From: Nostoc sp. JL34
GTDB lineage: Bacteria > Cyanobacteriota > Cyanobacteriia > Cyanobacteriales > Nostocaceae
Direction of reading: 5' to 3'
Length of the DNA stretch: 64,000 bases
NCBI RefSeq assembly: GCF_017114945.1
Contig: NZ_JABXKQ010000164.1
Coordinates: forward strand, 30,707-94,706
Shown: one piece after another, positions 37,991 through 47,781 of the stretch
How positions within the stretch are numbered: the first letter of the stretch is position 1
How the letters are laid out: every line of letters starts with the position of its first letter
Translations under genes and position numbers: made by a program
The notes under the pieces: generated by a model
Database searches by the model: none
What the model was told of the DNA's origin: nothing
What the model saw: the letters and a program-made list of their open reading frames with translations, nothing else

Positions 37991-39373
37991 TTATTTTGGC
38001 CCCAGAAATCGGGTAGCAAAATTTTGCGATCGCGTCGGTGACAGTGCCCGTGCCTTGAGAATTGCTGCCATCAAAAAGGCGTAAGATAATACCCCAACAA
38101 CTACTAACAGCAAGGCATTGATTGATCCTGTCGCATTCCACAAAGCGTGGAGCGCAGAGGCACTAAGATAACCAATAGAAAGAATTTGCCAACTTCTACT
38201 GGGTTTGAGGACAGCTAACCCAATAAAATAACCCAGGTAGCCACTATAAGCCATGTGTCCGGCTACAGAGCCTAGAATTCGCGGAATTAGCAGTTGTAAA
38301 CCCGCCAATTGACCAGCAGCCCCTATACCCACCTGTTGCGTGACATTTTGAGTAATATCTGGCACATACTGTCCGAGAGTTTCCAAGAGAGTGAAGCCTA
38401 CAGCAGAAGCTGTTCCCAGGAGAATACCATCTAGAGGCTCCCAGATACCTATGCGTTCCCGCCAAGGTGAAGACAACATTCTACCGATGGCAAAAGCCCC
38501 TAGTACAGGTAATGCCTTGAGTAATTCCTCCATCAACCCAGCACCAAAAAACATCCGCACCAGTAACTCTGTGAAGGTGATAGATTCTTGAGGTGATGGC
38601 AAGCTTCCAGGCAGAACGGTGCGAAACACGAAGATAAATAGATCCAACAGCGGACTGAGCAAAATCAGCGTTGTACCCAATGCTGTAGCCATTAGCACCC
38701 ACCAAGGCTTCTGTTTACCACAAAGTTGGTAAACAAAATAGTAGGCAGCGAAGGCGATGTAACTTGCTACAATTACTTGATTAGCTTGGGGGCGACCGAC
38801 TGTAGCAAACATTAACACTACAAAGATTACGGTCAGTATTCCCGGTACGAGGTAAGCTTTACGAGTTAAATCTTTACCAGTGGAAATAATCGGAAAAAGC
38901 TGGGTGAAGCTAACAGAATCTGGCTGCTTTAATTGTGTGTGGTTGTGGTAGTTCGTCGCTGAAGGCAGTGGTGTAACTTGGTTCACTGTCGTCGCCGGAG
39001 TCAGTGAGGTATACTCGTACTCAAAAACATATTGCGGCCCATCAGCACCTAGACAAATGCGATCGCCTGGGTGCAATTCTTGACATTCATACAAGCGTTG
39101 TCCATTCAAATAAGTGCCATTGGCACTATTCAAATCACAAAGTACCCAGCTAAATTTGCTATCTGGAGATAGAGAGAGGGGACGAACCACCGCATGACGG
39201 CGAGATACCATTCGGTACATCATGGCATCCAAGACAACTTGGCAGCTGGGGTCGCGTCCAATTACCATCTCTTTACTGGGGGGCAGGGAATAGCGAGATT
39301 CTGATCCAAAAGCTGCCCCATTACCAGACACTAGCCGCAGAAATGCATTATGTCTTGCGTTTTTGCCTGTCAT
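37991..39373 (-). CDS. FHA domain fused to PrsW-type intramembrane metalloprotease
   Basis: The 460-aa protein has an N-terminal FHA domain (about 20-115, IGRDPSCQVVLDAMMYRMVSRRHAVV then LNSANGTYLNG), a linker, and a polytopic membrane domain of about 8-9 helices. The membrane domain carries PrsW-family motifs: MEELLKALPVLG (EExxK), GHMAYSGYLGYF and ALHALWN. PrsW proteins cleave membrane substrates such as anti-sigma factors. The FHA suggests recruitment to a Thr-phosphorylated membrane protein. It is convergent with the CHAT-FHA group, and the three share phospho-signalling modules. Confidence 0.88.
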   Translation of the reverse strand: MTGKNARHNAFLRLVSGNGAAFGSESRYSLPPSKEMVIGRDPSCQVVLDAMMYRMVSRRHAVVRPLSLSPDSKFSWVLCDLNSANGTYLNGQRLYECQELHPGDRICLGADGPQYVFEYEYTSLTPATTVNQVTPLPSATNYHNHTQLKQPDSVSFTQLFPIISTGKDLTRKAYLVPGILTVIFVVLMFATVGRPQANQVIVASYIAFAAYYFVYQLCGKQKPWWVLMATALGTTLILLSPLLDLFIFVFRTVLPGSLPSPQESITFTELLVRMFFGAGLMEELLKALPVLGAFAIGRMLSSPWRERIGIWEPLDGILLGTASAVGFTLLETLGQYVPDITQNVTQQVGIGAAGQLAGLQLLIPRILGSVAGHMAYSGYLGYFIGLAVLKPSRSWQILSIGYLSASALHALWNATGSINALLLVVVGVLSYAFLMAAILKARALSPTRSQNFATRFLGPK

Positions 39374-39809
39374 CGATAAGAAGTGCGTTTCTAAACTTAT
39401 TCTTCACATAATTTGGCAGCAGGACTAACCTTAGCCACATTAACAGCAGCATTGCTAAATCCACTATAGCTTCACTTCCTGCTAAGAAATTTAAAATTAT
39501 TGATGCAAAATTTCAAATTGTTTCACTTCATGTAAATAAGTATTCCATCTGCTGAGAGTTTGTCTTCAAACTGGCTTGTTAGGCGAAGAAATCAGATTGT
39601 CTAGATGCTGTACTTTTGACATCGTAGCGGCAAATTAAACCCAGCGCAATTTATTAAAAAATAGTATTTTTTACTGCATTTAGTTCCATTTCAAAAATAT
39701 ATAATTTTCAGTCATCTGTTGTCAGTTGTTTTTGCCAAAGCTCCTTTGGAGTGGAAAGTAGGGAAAGAAACTGTTATGAAGTGAACTAAAATATTTCCCG
39801 TATCTTGCC
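39374..39809. other. Intergenic region upstream of the FHA-PrsW gene
   Basis: AT-rich; no gene, repeat or clear terminator was recognised. It should contain the FHA-PrsW promoter at its left end and the 3' region of the DJ-1 gene at its right. Confidence 0.45.
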
Positions 39810-40412
39810 TCAAACAACTGTAGCCAATTCCGGGTGTTCAATCTTAGTTCCAAGTACTGTGAGGAATTCTGCTAGCCAATGGGGGTGAGCAGGCCAAGCT
39901 GGTGCTGTCACCAAGTTACCATCAACTATTGCCCGATCGACAGGGATATCAACATAGATCCCTCCAGCACTTTTGATATCTGGGCTACAAGCGGGGTATC
40001 CAGTACATCTCTTACCTTGCAGTACATCAGCAGCTGCCAATAACTGTAAGCCGTGGCAGATGGCAGCAATCGGTTTATTCGTTTGCGCAAAGTGACGGGT
40101 GATTTCTAGCACCTGCTGATTTAGGCGGATATATTCTGGTGCCCTTCCTCCGGGAATAACTAAGGCATCGTAGGTTGCGGCTTCTACTTCTGCGAATGTA
40201 GCATTTAAAGTAAAATTGTGTCCGGGTTTTTCGCTATAAGTCTGATCTCCTTCAAAGTCATGAACTGCTGTCCGCACTTTGTCGCCAGCTTTTTTGTCTG
40301 GGCAAACTGCATGGACAGTGTGTCCCACCATTTGCAACGCCTGAAAAGGAACCATCACTTCATAGTCTTCTACATAGTCCCCAACAAGCATTAAAAGTTT
40401 CTTTGCAGCCAT
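39810..40412 (-). CDS. DJ-1/PfpI family protein
   Basis: This 200-aa class I glutamine-amidotransferase-like protein has the nucleophile elbow AAICHGLQLL (reactive Cys), an N-terminal acidic residue in GDYVEDYEV and the PGGRAPEYIR loop. Family members act as deglycases, proteases or stress proteins; substrate is unknown. A start with a good ribosome-binding site (AGGAGAACAG before the ATG) is visible on the minus strand. It ends the run of minus-strand genes that includes narM. Confidence 0.85.
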   Translation of the reverse strand: MAAKKLLMLVGDYVEDYEVMVPFQALQMVGHTVHAVCPDKKAGDKVRTAVHDFEGDQTYSEKPGHNFTLNATFAEVEAATYDALVIPGGRAPEYIRLNQQVLEITRHFAQTNKPIAAICHGLQLLAAADVLQGKRCTGYPACSPDIKSAGGIYVDIPVDRAIVDGNLVTAPAWPAHPHWLAEFLTVLGTKIEHPELATVV

Positions 40413-40617
40413 ATTTCTGTTCTCCTCACCTATTAGCGATCAATAGTTGTTTATAAAGTAAATATTAATTTAGAGTTAGCTACTTTCGGCGTTAGCCTAT
40501 GGATGAATTTTTGATACATTACAGCACTAACTGTGTTGTAATGTATCATTTAAATGCGGCAAGTTAACAAAGTGTAATGCACTCTACAGATTTGTTTTGT
40601 TAATGACTATTGACTAA

Positions 40618-41070
40618 TTAAAGCAGATGAAATTCTCCCATTGCTCTGGGAAAGTTTTTGTTTTCATGTCCTGGGTGGCTGAGTTTAATCAAGGCAAAAC
40701 GCTGTAAGGGTGTTAAAGCTGCCCAATCTTGCTGTGTCAGGGTTACACCGATTTCTTGAGCTTTTTCTTGAATGCTAGCTGGTATAGTGGCAGAGTCAAG
40801 CCATGCAGGATGAGGCTCGATGGGTAATTTTTTCGCTGGTATACCTGTGCTTTGTATAATTGATTGCTGGATATGCTCGCGGTAAGATTGAATTTCTGTT
40901 TCTGTAGTGCAAGGTAATTCGACTAAAGCTTGACGCTCGGCTGTATTCATTTGATTCCAATCAGACAATTTTAGCTTGATGCCACAGGTATCTAATTTGC
41001 AACGTACCTGCATAGGGATGCAACGCAGGGAATCAACAAAATCTGCTTCAAATTCAAAGAAATCTGTCAT
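40618..41070 (-). CDS. narM: Nitrate reductase-associated protein NarM
   Basis: The protein has 150 residues from the ATG at 41070; the frame is open further to a TTG at 41124, but that extension is not family-like. Family features are FFEFEADFVDSLRCIPMQVR at the start, KLSDWNQM, and a C-terminal LTQQDWAALTPLQRFALIKL repeat of the same fold. Proteins of this family accompany cyanobacterial narB, and NarM in Synechococcus is needed for active nitrate reductase. Location close to narB supports this. Confidence 0.8.
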   Translation of the reverse strand: MTDFFEFEADFVDSLRCIPMQVRCKLDTCGIKLKLSDWNQMNTAERQALVELPCTTETEIQSYREHIQQSIIQSTGIPAKKLPIEPHPAWLDSATIPASIQEKAQEIGVTLTQQDWAALTPLQRFALIKLSHPGHENKNFPRAMGEFHLL

Positions 41071-41219
41071 TGCTCGACAAACCCAAAGTTGACGGGTGAG
41101 GATGGGGAGTAGGAAAAGCGGCAAGTTTTGTGGCGGGATCTAAATGCCCATTACAAAACTAAATTACGAATTACGTTAGCGCAGCGTTAGTGAGTATTCA
41201 AACGTCATTACGAATTATT

Positions 41220-41687
41220 TTAACTTGCATCTTTAGAATTACTGAGCCGAATTATCAAATAACTAATTGATAAGGCAAGAATAGCTATACCTAAACCAAT
41301 TATATCAATACCTTCAACTTTTTCTAAGTCAAGAATAATAATTTTTCTGGCAACAGCAATTAAAGAGGTAACAATAACTAATTCAACCTGAAAAACGTGT
41401 TTTCGCAAATAAGCTGTAATATTTTCTAAAATCTCTAAAGCGATTAAAATATTTAAGAATAAACCGAAAACCTTATACAAAGTTGTGTTAAAGCTACCAT
41501 AAGGAACTGTAAATAACTCTTTAACAATAAATACTCCTAAATCTGCGATCGCTACCAAAATTACAATTACCATGAAAATAGATAGAGCTTTAGAAACTAG
41601 CACTTCTATATTTTCGATGATGTGCATGAAATTCTCATCTTTGGTAGCTTCTCTAATTCGCTTCAGTAGCTTTTTCATCTGCTGCAC
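41220..41687 (-). CDS. PsiE-family membrane protein
   Basis: The 155-aa protein has four hydrophobic helices and fits the phosphate-starvation-inducible PsiE family (VSKALSIFMVIVILVAIADL, then ALEILENITAYLRKH and VTSLIAVARKIIILD). Function is unknown. It sits between narB and narM on the same strand, so it may be cotranscribed with nitrate genes, although gaps of 285 and 149 bp leave room for separate promoters. Confidence 0.82.
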   Translation of the reverse strand: MQQMKKLLKRIREATKDENFMHIIENIEVLVSKALSIFMVIVILVAIADLGVFIVKELFTVPYGSFNTTLYKVFGLFLNILIALEILENITAYLRKHVFQVELVIVTSLIAVARKIIILDLEKVEGIDIIGLGIAILALSISYLIIRLSNSKDAS

Positions 41688-41972
41688 CCTATTCTCAAAT
41701 AAAAGAAAATCCCATAGATAAATCTAAAGGATTAAAAAAATATTCCTTGCCGATGTTTTGTAAGTTTTCTATCTATTTTTTTATTCTTTATCCATAGCTA
41801 AATCTCTAGTAAAACCTCTAGTTACTAGAGATTTAGCCTCTTTATATATAGTAATTGGTAACAGTCAAAAGTAGAGAGTCATAAAAAATGATAATAACTA
41901 TTGACTATTGTTTATTGACGAAATTACCTATTGATGGTTTTAAATTACTACTTTCGAGCTACACTTTGCAGC

Positions 41973-44189
41973 TTACCATTGTGAAGACTGGAGTTGATGA
42001 TTTTTGATTGTAACTTCCACTGAAATTGGTATCAATTGCACCGCACAGGCTTTTAATTCTGGTTGTAGTGAATCAGGGCAAGATTCTGGATGAGTGAGGG
42101 CGTTAGCTTCGGCATTGTCTGCCCATAGCGAACCCCAGTGCATAGGGACAAAAACCGTACCAGGTGCGATCGCTTTTGTCACTTTAGCGGGAAACTTCGC
42201 TTTACCGCGACGCGATCGCACTTCCACACACTGATTATCTACAATACCTAACTTAGCAGCATCACGGGGATGAATTTCAATAAACGGTTTGGGATGCATT
42301 TTGCAAATTTTTTCAATTCGACCAGTACGTGTCTGCGTATGCCAGTGTCCGTAAAGTCGTCCATTAGTTAGCACAAACGGATAATTTGGATCTGGTGGTT
42401 CTGCCAATCCCTTGGAGTAATATGCCCCAAATCGAGCGCGTCCATCAGAGGTGTGGAAACGCAAGTTAGTGTATAGTCTTTTCCCAGAGCGATTGGCAGA
42501 TGCTTCTTCCCCTGCTTCTCTGCTCCCCCTGCTCTCTTCAGGATGAGGCCATTGAGTCGGGCCTTGTTTCTGTAATTGGGCGTGACTGATACCTGTCATA
42601 TCGCAGGGGCGGTTTTTAGTTAGTTGGACAAATTCAGCATAAACTTCAGCAGAGTTAGCAAAGGCAAATTCTCTCTCAAAACCTAATCTACGTCCAACTT
42701 CCGCAAAAATTTCCCAATCTGCTTTCGCTTCTCTTGGCGGTTGGCGGAATGCTGAACACAGAGTTACTACCCGTTCGGAATTTGTCATCACACCAGTTTT
42801 TTCACCCCACTGGGCTGCTGGTAGCAAAACATGAGCGTAGGCAGAGGTTTCTGTGGGATAATAAGCGTCTTGGTAAATGGTGAAAGGCGATCGCAACAAT
42901 GCCTTTTTAGTCCGCTCTAAATCTGGCATACTCACAGCTGGGTTGGTAGCTGCAATCCACAGTAACTCTACAGCGCCATCTTCCAAGCCAGTAATCATGT
43001 CCCAAGCAGTCAAACCGGGATTGGGCGAAATTTGTCCTGTTTTGAATCCCCAAAACTCTTCAACTTCTGCACGATGCTGAGGATCTTTCACCGTCCGATA
43101 ACCGGGTAATAAATGCGCCAAACCTCCGGCTTCCCGTCCTCCCATCGCGTTCGGCTGACCAGTGAGGGAAAAAGGGCCAGCCCCAGGTTTGCCAATCTGT
43201 CCAGTCATCAGGTGCAGGTTAATGATAGTTCTTACCTTAGCCGTCCCTTCTGAAGATTGATTCACACCCATTGACCACAAAGACAGCACCCGCTCAGATT
43301 TACCCCAGTAACGAGCTGCTGTTTCTAAATCTTCAATGCTGATTCCACATTGACGAGCCACTACTTCCGGCGGATAGTGGCGAATTACTTCAGCATAAGC
43401 GGGAAAGTTGCTCGTGCAGTCGTCCATGAACATGGTATCAATGTAGTTCCAGCGCATCAACAAGTGGGCGATGCCGTTTAACAAGTCGATATCTGTACCG
43501 GGACGAATGGCTAAATGCAAATCAGCGGCTTCTGCGGTTGGTGTGCAACGGGGATCAACCACAATCATTTTGACTTTGCGGTTCTTTTTGTGATATTTCT
43601 CCAGCCGATTGAAAACGATGGGGTGACATTCGGCTGTATTAGTACCAATTAAAAATGCACAGTCGGTTAACTCCAAGTCTTCGTAACAGCATGGGGGGCC
43701 ATCTGAGCCAAAGCTTTGAATGTACCCAGCCACAGCACTAGACATACATAAACGTGAGTTGGCATCAAAATTATTAGTACCCAGACAGCCTTTCATGAGT
43801 TTCTGGGCTATGTAGTAATCTTCGGTTTGAAACTGACCGGAACCATACATACATAGGGCTTCTGGCCCTTGGGTGAAGCGGATAGTTTGAATGCGTTTGG
43901 TAATGAGATCAAAAGCTTCATCCCAACTAACGCGCCGAAACTCTTGATCTAAGGAGTCTCGCACCATTGGGTAATGTAATCTATTTTTATCTAAAGATTC
44001 TGCGATCGTTGCACCTTTGACGCAAACCATTCCCTGACTAGATGGATGGGCTTTATCACCGCGCACCCGCCAAGTTGGATTTCCTTGGCTATCTCGATTA
44101 GTTGCTTTGCCAAGTTGGGCTGGAGGCGAAACTTCTAAACCGCAGCCAACACCACAGTAGGGACAAAGAGTTTTGGTAAATTCACTCAT
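41973..44189 (-). CDS. narB: Ferredoxin-nitrate reductase, molybdopterin enzyme
   Basis: The 738-aa cytoplasmic assimilatory nitrate reductase reduces nitrate to nitrite with ferredoxin. The N-terminal 4Fe-4S site is complete (C9, C12, C16, C56), followed by molybdopterin-binding domains (GSGQFQTEDYY, IGTNTAECHPI, TGQPNAMGGREAGG) and the C-terminal dinucleotide domain (NGRLYGHWHTQTRTG). An in-frame insert at about residues 548-570 (EESRGSREAGEEAS) is encoded by an AGCAGGGG-type repeat. It is third in the nirA-nrtP-narB order, and NtcA/NtcB control through the nirA promoter is expected. Confidence 0.95.
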   Translation of the reverse strand: MSEFTKTLCPYCGVGCGLEVSPPAQLGKATNRDSQGNPTWRVRGDKAHPSSQGMVCVKGATIAESLDKNRLHYPMVRDSLDQEFRRVSWDEAFDLITKRIQTIRFTQGPEALCMYGSGQFQTEDYYIAQKLMKGCLGTNNFDANSRLCMSSAVAGYIQSFGSDGPPCCYEDLELTDCAFLIGTNTAECHPIVFNRLEKYHKKNRKVKMIVVDPRCTPTAEAADLHLAIRPGTDIDLLNGIAHLLMRWNYIDTMFMDDCTSNFPAYAEVIRHYPPEVVARQCGISIEDLETAARYWGKSERVLSLWSMGVNQSSEGTAKVRTIINLHLMTGQIGKPGAGPFSLTGQPNAMGGREAGGLAHLLPGYRTVKDPQHRAEVEEFWGFKTGQISPNPGLTAWDMITGLEDGAVELLWIAATNPAVSMPDLERTKKALLRSPFTIYQDAYYPTETSAYAHVLLPAAQWGEKTGVMTNSERVVTLCSAFRQPPREAKADWEIFAEVGRRLGFEREFAFANSAEVYAEFVQLTKNRPCDMTGISHAQLQKQGPTQWPHPEESRGSREAGEEASANRSGKRLYTNLRFHTSDGRARFGAYYSKGLAEPPDPNYPFVLTNGRLYGHWHTQTRTGRIEKICKMHPKPFIEIHPRDAAKLGIVDNQCVEVRSRRGKAKFPAKVTKAIAPGTVFVPMHWGSLWADNAEANALTHPESCPDSLQPELKACAVQLIPISVEVTIKNHQLQSSQW

Positions 44190-44288
44190 GGCAGTTGTAC
44201 CATTTTGTTATTTTGATTGTGCAACTTCAGATGTAGCGACAGGTTGAGAAGCGTAACTGAGTACAATGTTTAAGCTAGTACAAGAGGG

Positions 44289-44320
44289 TTTTTTCTAAGC
44301 ACTTTAGTGCTTAGAAAAAA
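44289..44320. terminator. Perfect 15-bp palindrome between nrtP and narB
   Basis: TTTTTTCTAAGCACT, loop TT, AGTGCTTAGAAAAAA. Folded as RNA on the minus strand it gives a stable hairpin with A/U-rich base, 74 nt after the nrtP stop. It may attenuate read-through into narB or stabilise the upstream mRNA. Confidence 0.5.
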
Positions 44321-44393
44321 AGGACTAAAGTTGTTACTACAAACTATGAGAATTTATTTGCTTTATTGCCTACTCTCTATTTTCAAAATAGGT

Positions 44394-45896
44394 CTATTCT
44401 TCAGTTAAGAAAATAGGGTTTTGAGTTGCGGTTTCTGGTAATTCACTTTCAGATACAACAGCAAAGGAACCTTTTGGTTCTTTGAGGAAGAAGGCACACA
44501 TAAAAGCACAGACTAGTGCAGCTAAACCCATTGTAGAAAATAGTGTGGGAGCGTCGGTTAAGCTGAAAATTGTCAGGTAAACTACGCCACCAAAATTACC
44601 GTAAGCTCCTACATTCCCGGCAATTTGTCCAGTAGCTTCCTTTTTAATTAGGGGGACGATGCTATAAGTTGCACCACAGCCAGCTTGGGCAAAGTAAGCG
44701 GCAAACATTGTAACTGCGATCGCTAGTGGAATCGGCCAGCTATTACTAATAAAATGTGCCATCAAATAACTAACGCCAATACCAGCACTGATAATTGTCA
44801 TTGTCCACTTTCGGGAGTTAAATTTATCAGAAATTAAGCCACCACTGGGACGAGAAACCAAATTTAAGAAGGGATAGGTAGCGGCAATCATTCCAGCGAT
44901 AACATGCTCTAAAGCAAAGGTTTTTTCAAAGAATGCTGGGAGCATGGAAACGGCTGCCAGTTCGCTACCAAAACTAGTTATGTAAGTGAATTCGAGTAAG
45001 GCTACTTGACCAAATTGGAAACGTTCAGATGGAGCATAAGTTTTCTTGCCAATTAGTAATTCTCGGTTGACTTCCCAAGCTTTGTAACTTTGGTAAACAA
45101 ATAATCCTGCTAATAGTAACCAAGTTAGATACATTTGGCTCACAGTTAGGAAGCGAATGTTCTTTTGTTCCAAACGCCAAGCTAGTAAACCCAAGGCGAA
45201 AATCAAACCAAAATTCGAGACAATCATCGCCCAGAAGCTTTTAATACTGGTCACTTCTAGAGAACCATTTTTCTTAGGTTTCTTGTAGACTTTTCCTGTG
45301 GGTGTATCTTGGACGTTGTTGTAATAAATTACGCCATAGATGGCTGCAATAATTCCTGTAAATGCGATCGCAAACCGCCAGTTAGAAGCACCACCAGCCA
45401 AAAAGCTCGTAGAAACTGCAAGTATCGGTAAGGCAAATTCTGCGCCAAAAGCTCCAAAGTTGCCCCAACCGCCATAAATACCTTGAGCAATTCCCATCTC
45501 CTTCGGCTGGAACCATTCCGCCACCATGCGGATACCCACAACAAACCCAGATCCGACAATTCCCATCAGCAAACGACTGATGACTAGTTGATTAAAATCT
45601 TGCGCTAGCGCCGTCGCCAAACAAGGAATAACCGCAAACATCAGCAAGATTGAGTAGGTGATTCTGGGGCCAAAACGATCCAGAAGCATCCCAATAATTA
45701 GGCGTGCGGGGATTGTGAGGGCGAGGTTACAGATGCCTAAAGTTTTAATTTGCTCTGGTGCTAAATGTAGTTCTCTGCCAATGGTTGTAGCGAAGGGGGC
45801 AAAGTTAAACCAACAAACAAAGGTGAGAAAGAAAGCAAACCAAGTCTGATGTAAGATGCGGTAGCGATCGCTAAATGAAAATAATTGTTTAAGCAT
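44394..45896 (-). CDS. nrtP: Nitrate/nitrite MFS transporter
   Basis: The 500-aa major facilitator protein has about 12 helices and belongs to the nitrate/nitrite porter group: FVCWFNFAPFATTIGREL and the nitrate signature region (GIYGGWGNFGAFGAEF; VGAYGNFGGVVYLTIF). The ATG at 45896 is chosen. The frame continues upstream to 46148, but that part only translates the 21-bp repeat array and shows no conserved sequence. It replaces the ABC-type NrtABCD used by some relatives and supplies nitrate to NarB. Confidence 0.93.
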   Translation of the reverse strand: MLKQLFSFSDRYRILHQTWFAFFLTFVCWFNFAPFATTIGRELHLAPEQIKTLGICNLALTIPARLIIGMLLDRFGPRITYSILLMFAVIPCLATALAQDFNQLVISRLLMGIVGSGFVVGIRMVAEWFQPKEMGIAQGIYGGWGNFGAFGAEFALPILAVSTSFLAGGASNWRFAIAFTGIIAAIYGVIYYNNVQDTPTGKVYKKPKKNGSLEVTSIKSFWAMIVSNFGLIFALGLLAWRLEQKNIRFLTVSQMYLTWLLLAGLFVYQSYKAWEVNRELLIGKKTYAPSERFQFGQVALLEFTYITSFGSELAAVSMLPAFFEKTFALEHVIAGMIAATYPFLNLVSRPSGGLISDKFNSRKWTMTIISAGIGVSYLMAHFISNSWPIPLAIAVTMFAAYFAQAGCGATYSIVPLIKKEATGQIAGNVGAYGNFGGVVYLTIFSLTDAPTLFSTMGLAALVCAFMCAFFLKEPKGSFAVVSESELPETATQNPIFLTEE

Positions 45897-45934
45897 TCCA
45901 ATCTTTCTAAATTGAATAAATAGGAGAAGATGAG

Positions 45935-46123
45935 CCTTTGAACTCGGAGATTGCACCTTTGAACTCGGAAGTTGCGCCTTTGAACTCGGAAGTTGCGCCT
46001 TTGAACTCGGAAGTTGCACCTTTGAACTCGGAAGTTGCACCTTTGAACTCGGAAGTTGCGCCTTTGAACTCGGAAGTTGCGCCTTTGAGACTAAACATTG
46101 AGCCTTTAAAGTTGAAGTATGAG
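45935..46123. repeat. 21-bp tandem repeat array between nirA and nrtP
   Basis: There are nine contiguous 21-bp units: seven nearly perfect copies of CCTTTGAACTCGGAAGTTGC plus one variable base (starting 45935, 45956, 45977, 45998, 46019, 46040, 46061) and two diverged ones (46082, 46103). The array fills the intergenic part of the nitrate operon, so it is transcribed in the nirA-nrtP mRNA. It keeps frames open on both strands. The same motif recurs at 63948-64000. Confidence 0.9.
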
Positions 46124-46161
46124 TCTTGACTCCATGCCCCATGCCCAATCACCAATAAGCA

Positions 46162-47781
46162 CTAACAATTACTAACTAATAGGGTTTCTTTGTTGAGTTT
46201 TGCCCCAAACTTTTGGATGAGTAAATCTTGCAATACTGGCTGCAAGTCTTCGCATGGGATACCTTTGATGATGCAAGTTCCTAAATGGGCATCTTTGCCA
46301 ACTTTCCCGCCCATATAGATGTCAACACCTTCAAGGGTTTTGCCATTTTTGCGAGTTTTAGTTCCCATCAAGCCGATGTCTGCAACTTGGGGCTGTCCGC
46401 AGGAGTTGGGGCAACCTGTCCAGTGAATTCGCACTGGTTTGGTGAAGGTTAACTCTTCTTCTAAGGCTTTAATCATTGCCAGGGCACGATTTTTGGTTTC
46501 GATGAGGGCAAAGTTGCAAAATTGTGCGCCTGTGCAAGATACTAGCGATCGCGCCAGTAAACCAGGATTAATCGAAAATCTCTCCAGCAATGGCTCTGCT
46601 AAAAATGTTGCTAAACGCGAGTCAGCAATGTTGGGGATAACAATGTTTTGCTCAACGGTAAAACGGATTTCGCCAGTGCCGTAAACTTCAGCTAGACGAG
46701 CGATTTCAAACATATCTTCGGCATACAATCGACCAACAGGAATGTTCAAACCTGCGTAATTTAATCCTGCTTGTTTTTGTTTATATACCCCAATGTGGTC
46801 GCGTTTTTCCCAGTCGATTTCGTCTTTAGGTGCTGCGGATATTAATGATTTACCCAAACGAGTTTCTACTTCTGCTCGAAACTTATCTAAACCCCATTCA
46901 TCGATTAGCCACATCAAGCGCGATTTTTGGCGATTAGCACGTGGCCCACAATCGCGAAATACTTCCAAAACCGCTCTACATACAGCTACCACATCTTCTG
47001 GAGCCACCCAAGCATTCAGAGGAATCGCCGCCTCACAACGTTTAGCTGAGAAAAAGCCACCGACTAAAACGTTAAACCCGAAAATTTTGTCGTGGGAATC
47101 GGCAGAGAGTAAATTTTGCTCCCCTGCTCCCCTGCTCCCCTGCTCCCCTGCTTCTTTAAATGCTGGCACAAAAGCCAAATCGTTAATTTCAGCGTGAACC
47201 GAATTGTCTCGTCCACCTGCGATCGCAATATTAAACTTCCGTGGTAAGTTGCTAAATTCTGGGTTTCCTTCCCCTTTATTGGTGAGCATATCTTGAATTT
47301 GCTGTACCAACTCTCGCGTGTCGTACAACTCATCTGCATCTAACCCCGCCACAGGATCGCCTGTGATATTGCGAACGTTATCCATCCCTGACTGAACGCT
47401 GGTTAAACCAACTGCGTGAAATCTATTAAAGATATCTGGTAAATCTTCAATCCTAATCCCCCGTAATTGAATATTCTGTCTGGTAGTAATATCAGCGCAA
47501 CCATCATCACCGTAACGCTGCACTACTTGGGCCAAAACACGCATCTGGTTGCTGGTAAGAATACCATTAGGCATCCGCAACCGCATCATAAACTTGCCTG
47601 GAGTAACTGGCCGAAAAAACACGCCTACCCATTTGAGTCGATGATCGCGATCTGTTTCGTTCATCGCCTCCCAACCCAGGGCGGCAAATTTCTCTATCTC
47701 ACTCTTGATGGCGAGTCCATCTTTTTCTGCTTTTAATTTCTCAAACTTATTAAGGTTAGTGGTAGTTGCTGTGTCTGTCAT
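46162..47781 (-). CDS. nirA: Ferredoxin-nitrite reductase
   Basis: The 539-aa enzyme reduces nitrite to ammonium with six electrons from ferredoxin, using sirohaem and a 4Fe-4S cluster. Cluster/sirohaem cysteines lie in SCTGAQFCNFALIETK and WTGCPNSCGQPQ. The N-terminal half has the ferrodoxin-like repeat (FFRPVTPGKFMMRLRMPNG) and YGDDGCADITTRQNIQLRG. An in-frame insert at about residues 208-232 comes from four CTCCCCTG repeats (47119-47150) between AFVPAFK and FGFNVLVGG. First gene of the nitrate operon; an NtcA-type promoter is upstream. Confidence 0.95.
   Translation of the reverse strand: MTDTATTTNLNKFEKLKAEKDGLAIKSEIEKFAALGWEAMNETDRDHRLKWVGVFFRPVTPGKFMMRLRMPNGILTSNQMRVLAQVVQRYGDDGCADITTRQNIQLRGIRIEDLPDIFNRFHAVGLTSVQSGMDNVRNITGDPVAGLDADELYDTRELVQQIQDMLTNKGEGNPEFSNLPRKFNIAIAGGRDNSVHAEINDLAFVPAFKEAGEQGSRGAGEQNLLSADSHDKIFGFNVLVGGFFSAKRCEAAIPLNAWVAPEDVVAVCRAVLEVFRDCGPRANRQKSRLMWLIDEWGLDKFRAEVETRLGKSLISAAPKDEIDWEKRDHIGVYKQKQAGLNYAGLNIPVGRLYAEDMFEIARLAEVYGTGEIRFTVEQNIVIPNIADSRLATFLAEPLLERFSINPGLLARSLVSCTGAQFCNFALIETKNRALAMIKALEEELTFTKPVRIHWTGCPNSCGQPQVADIGLMGTKTRKNGKTLEGVDIYMGGKVGKDAHLGTCIIKGIPCEDLQPVLQDLLIQKFGAKLNKETLLVSNC

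Noticed and set aside
45935..46123. CRISPR array
   Set aside because: The repeats are directly contiguous with no spacers and no cas genes are nearby.
45897..46148. 84-residue N-terminal extension of the nrtP frame
   Set aside because: It only translates the 21-bp repeat array (SSKAQLP repeats); the family N-terminus starts at the ATG at 45896.
45907..46155. Open frames through the 21-bp array on both strands
   Set aside because: The repeat unit is a multiple of three, so all frames stay open; no start signal or conserved protein sequence.
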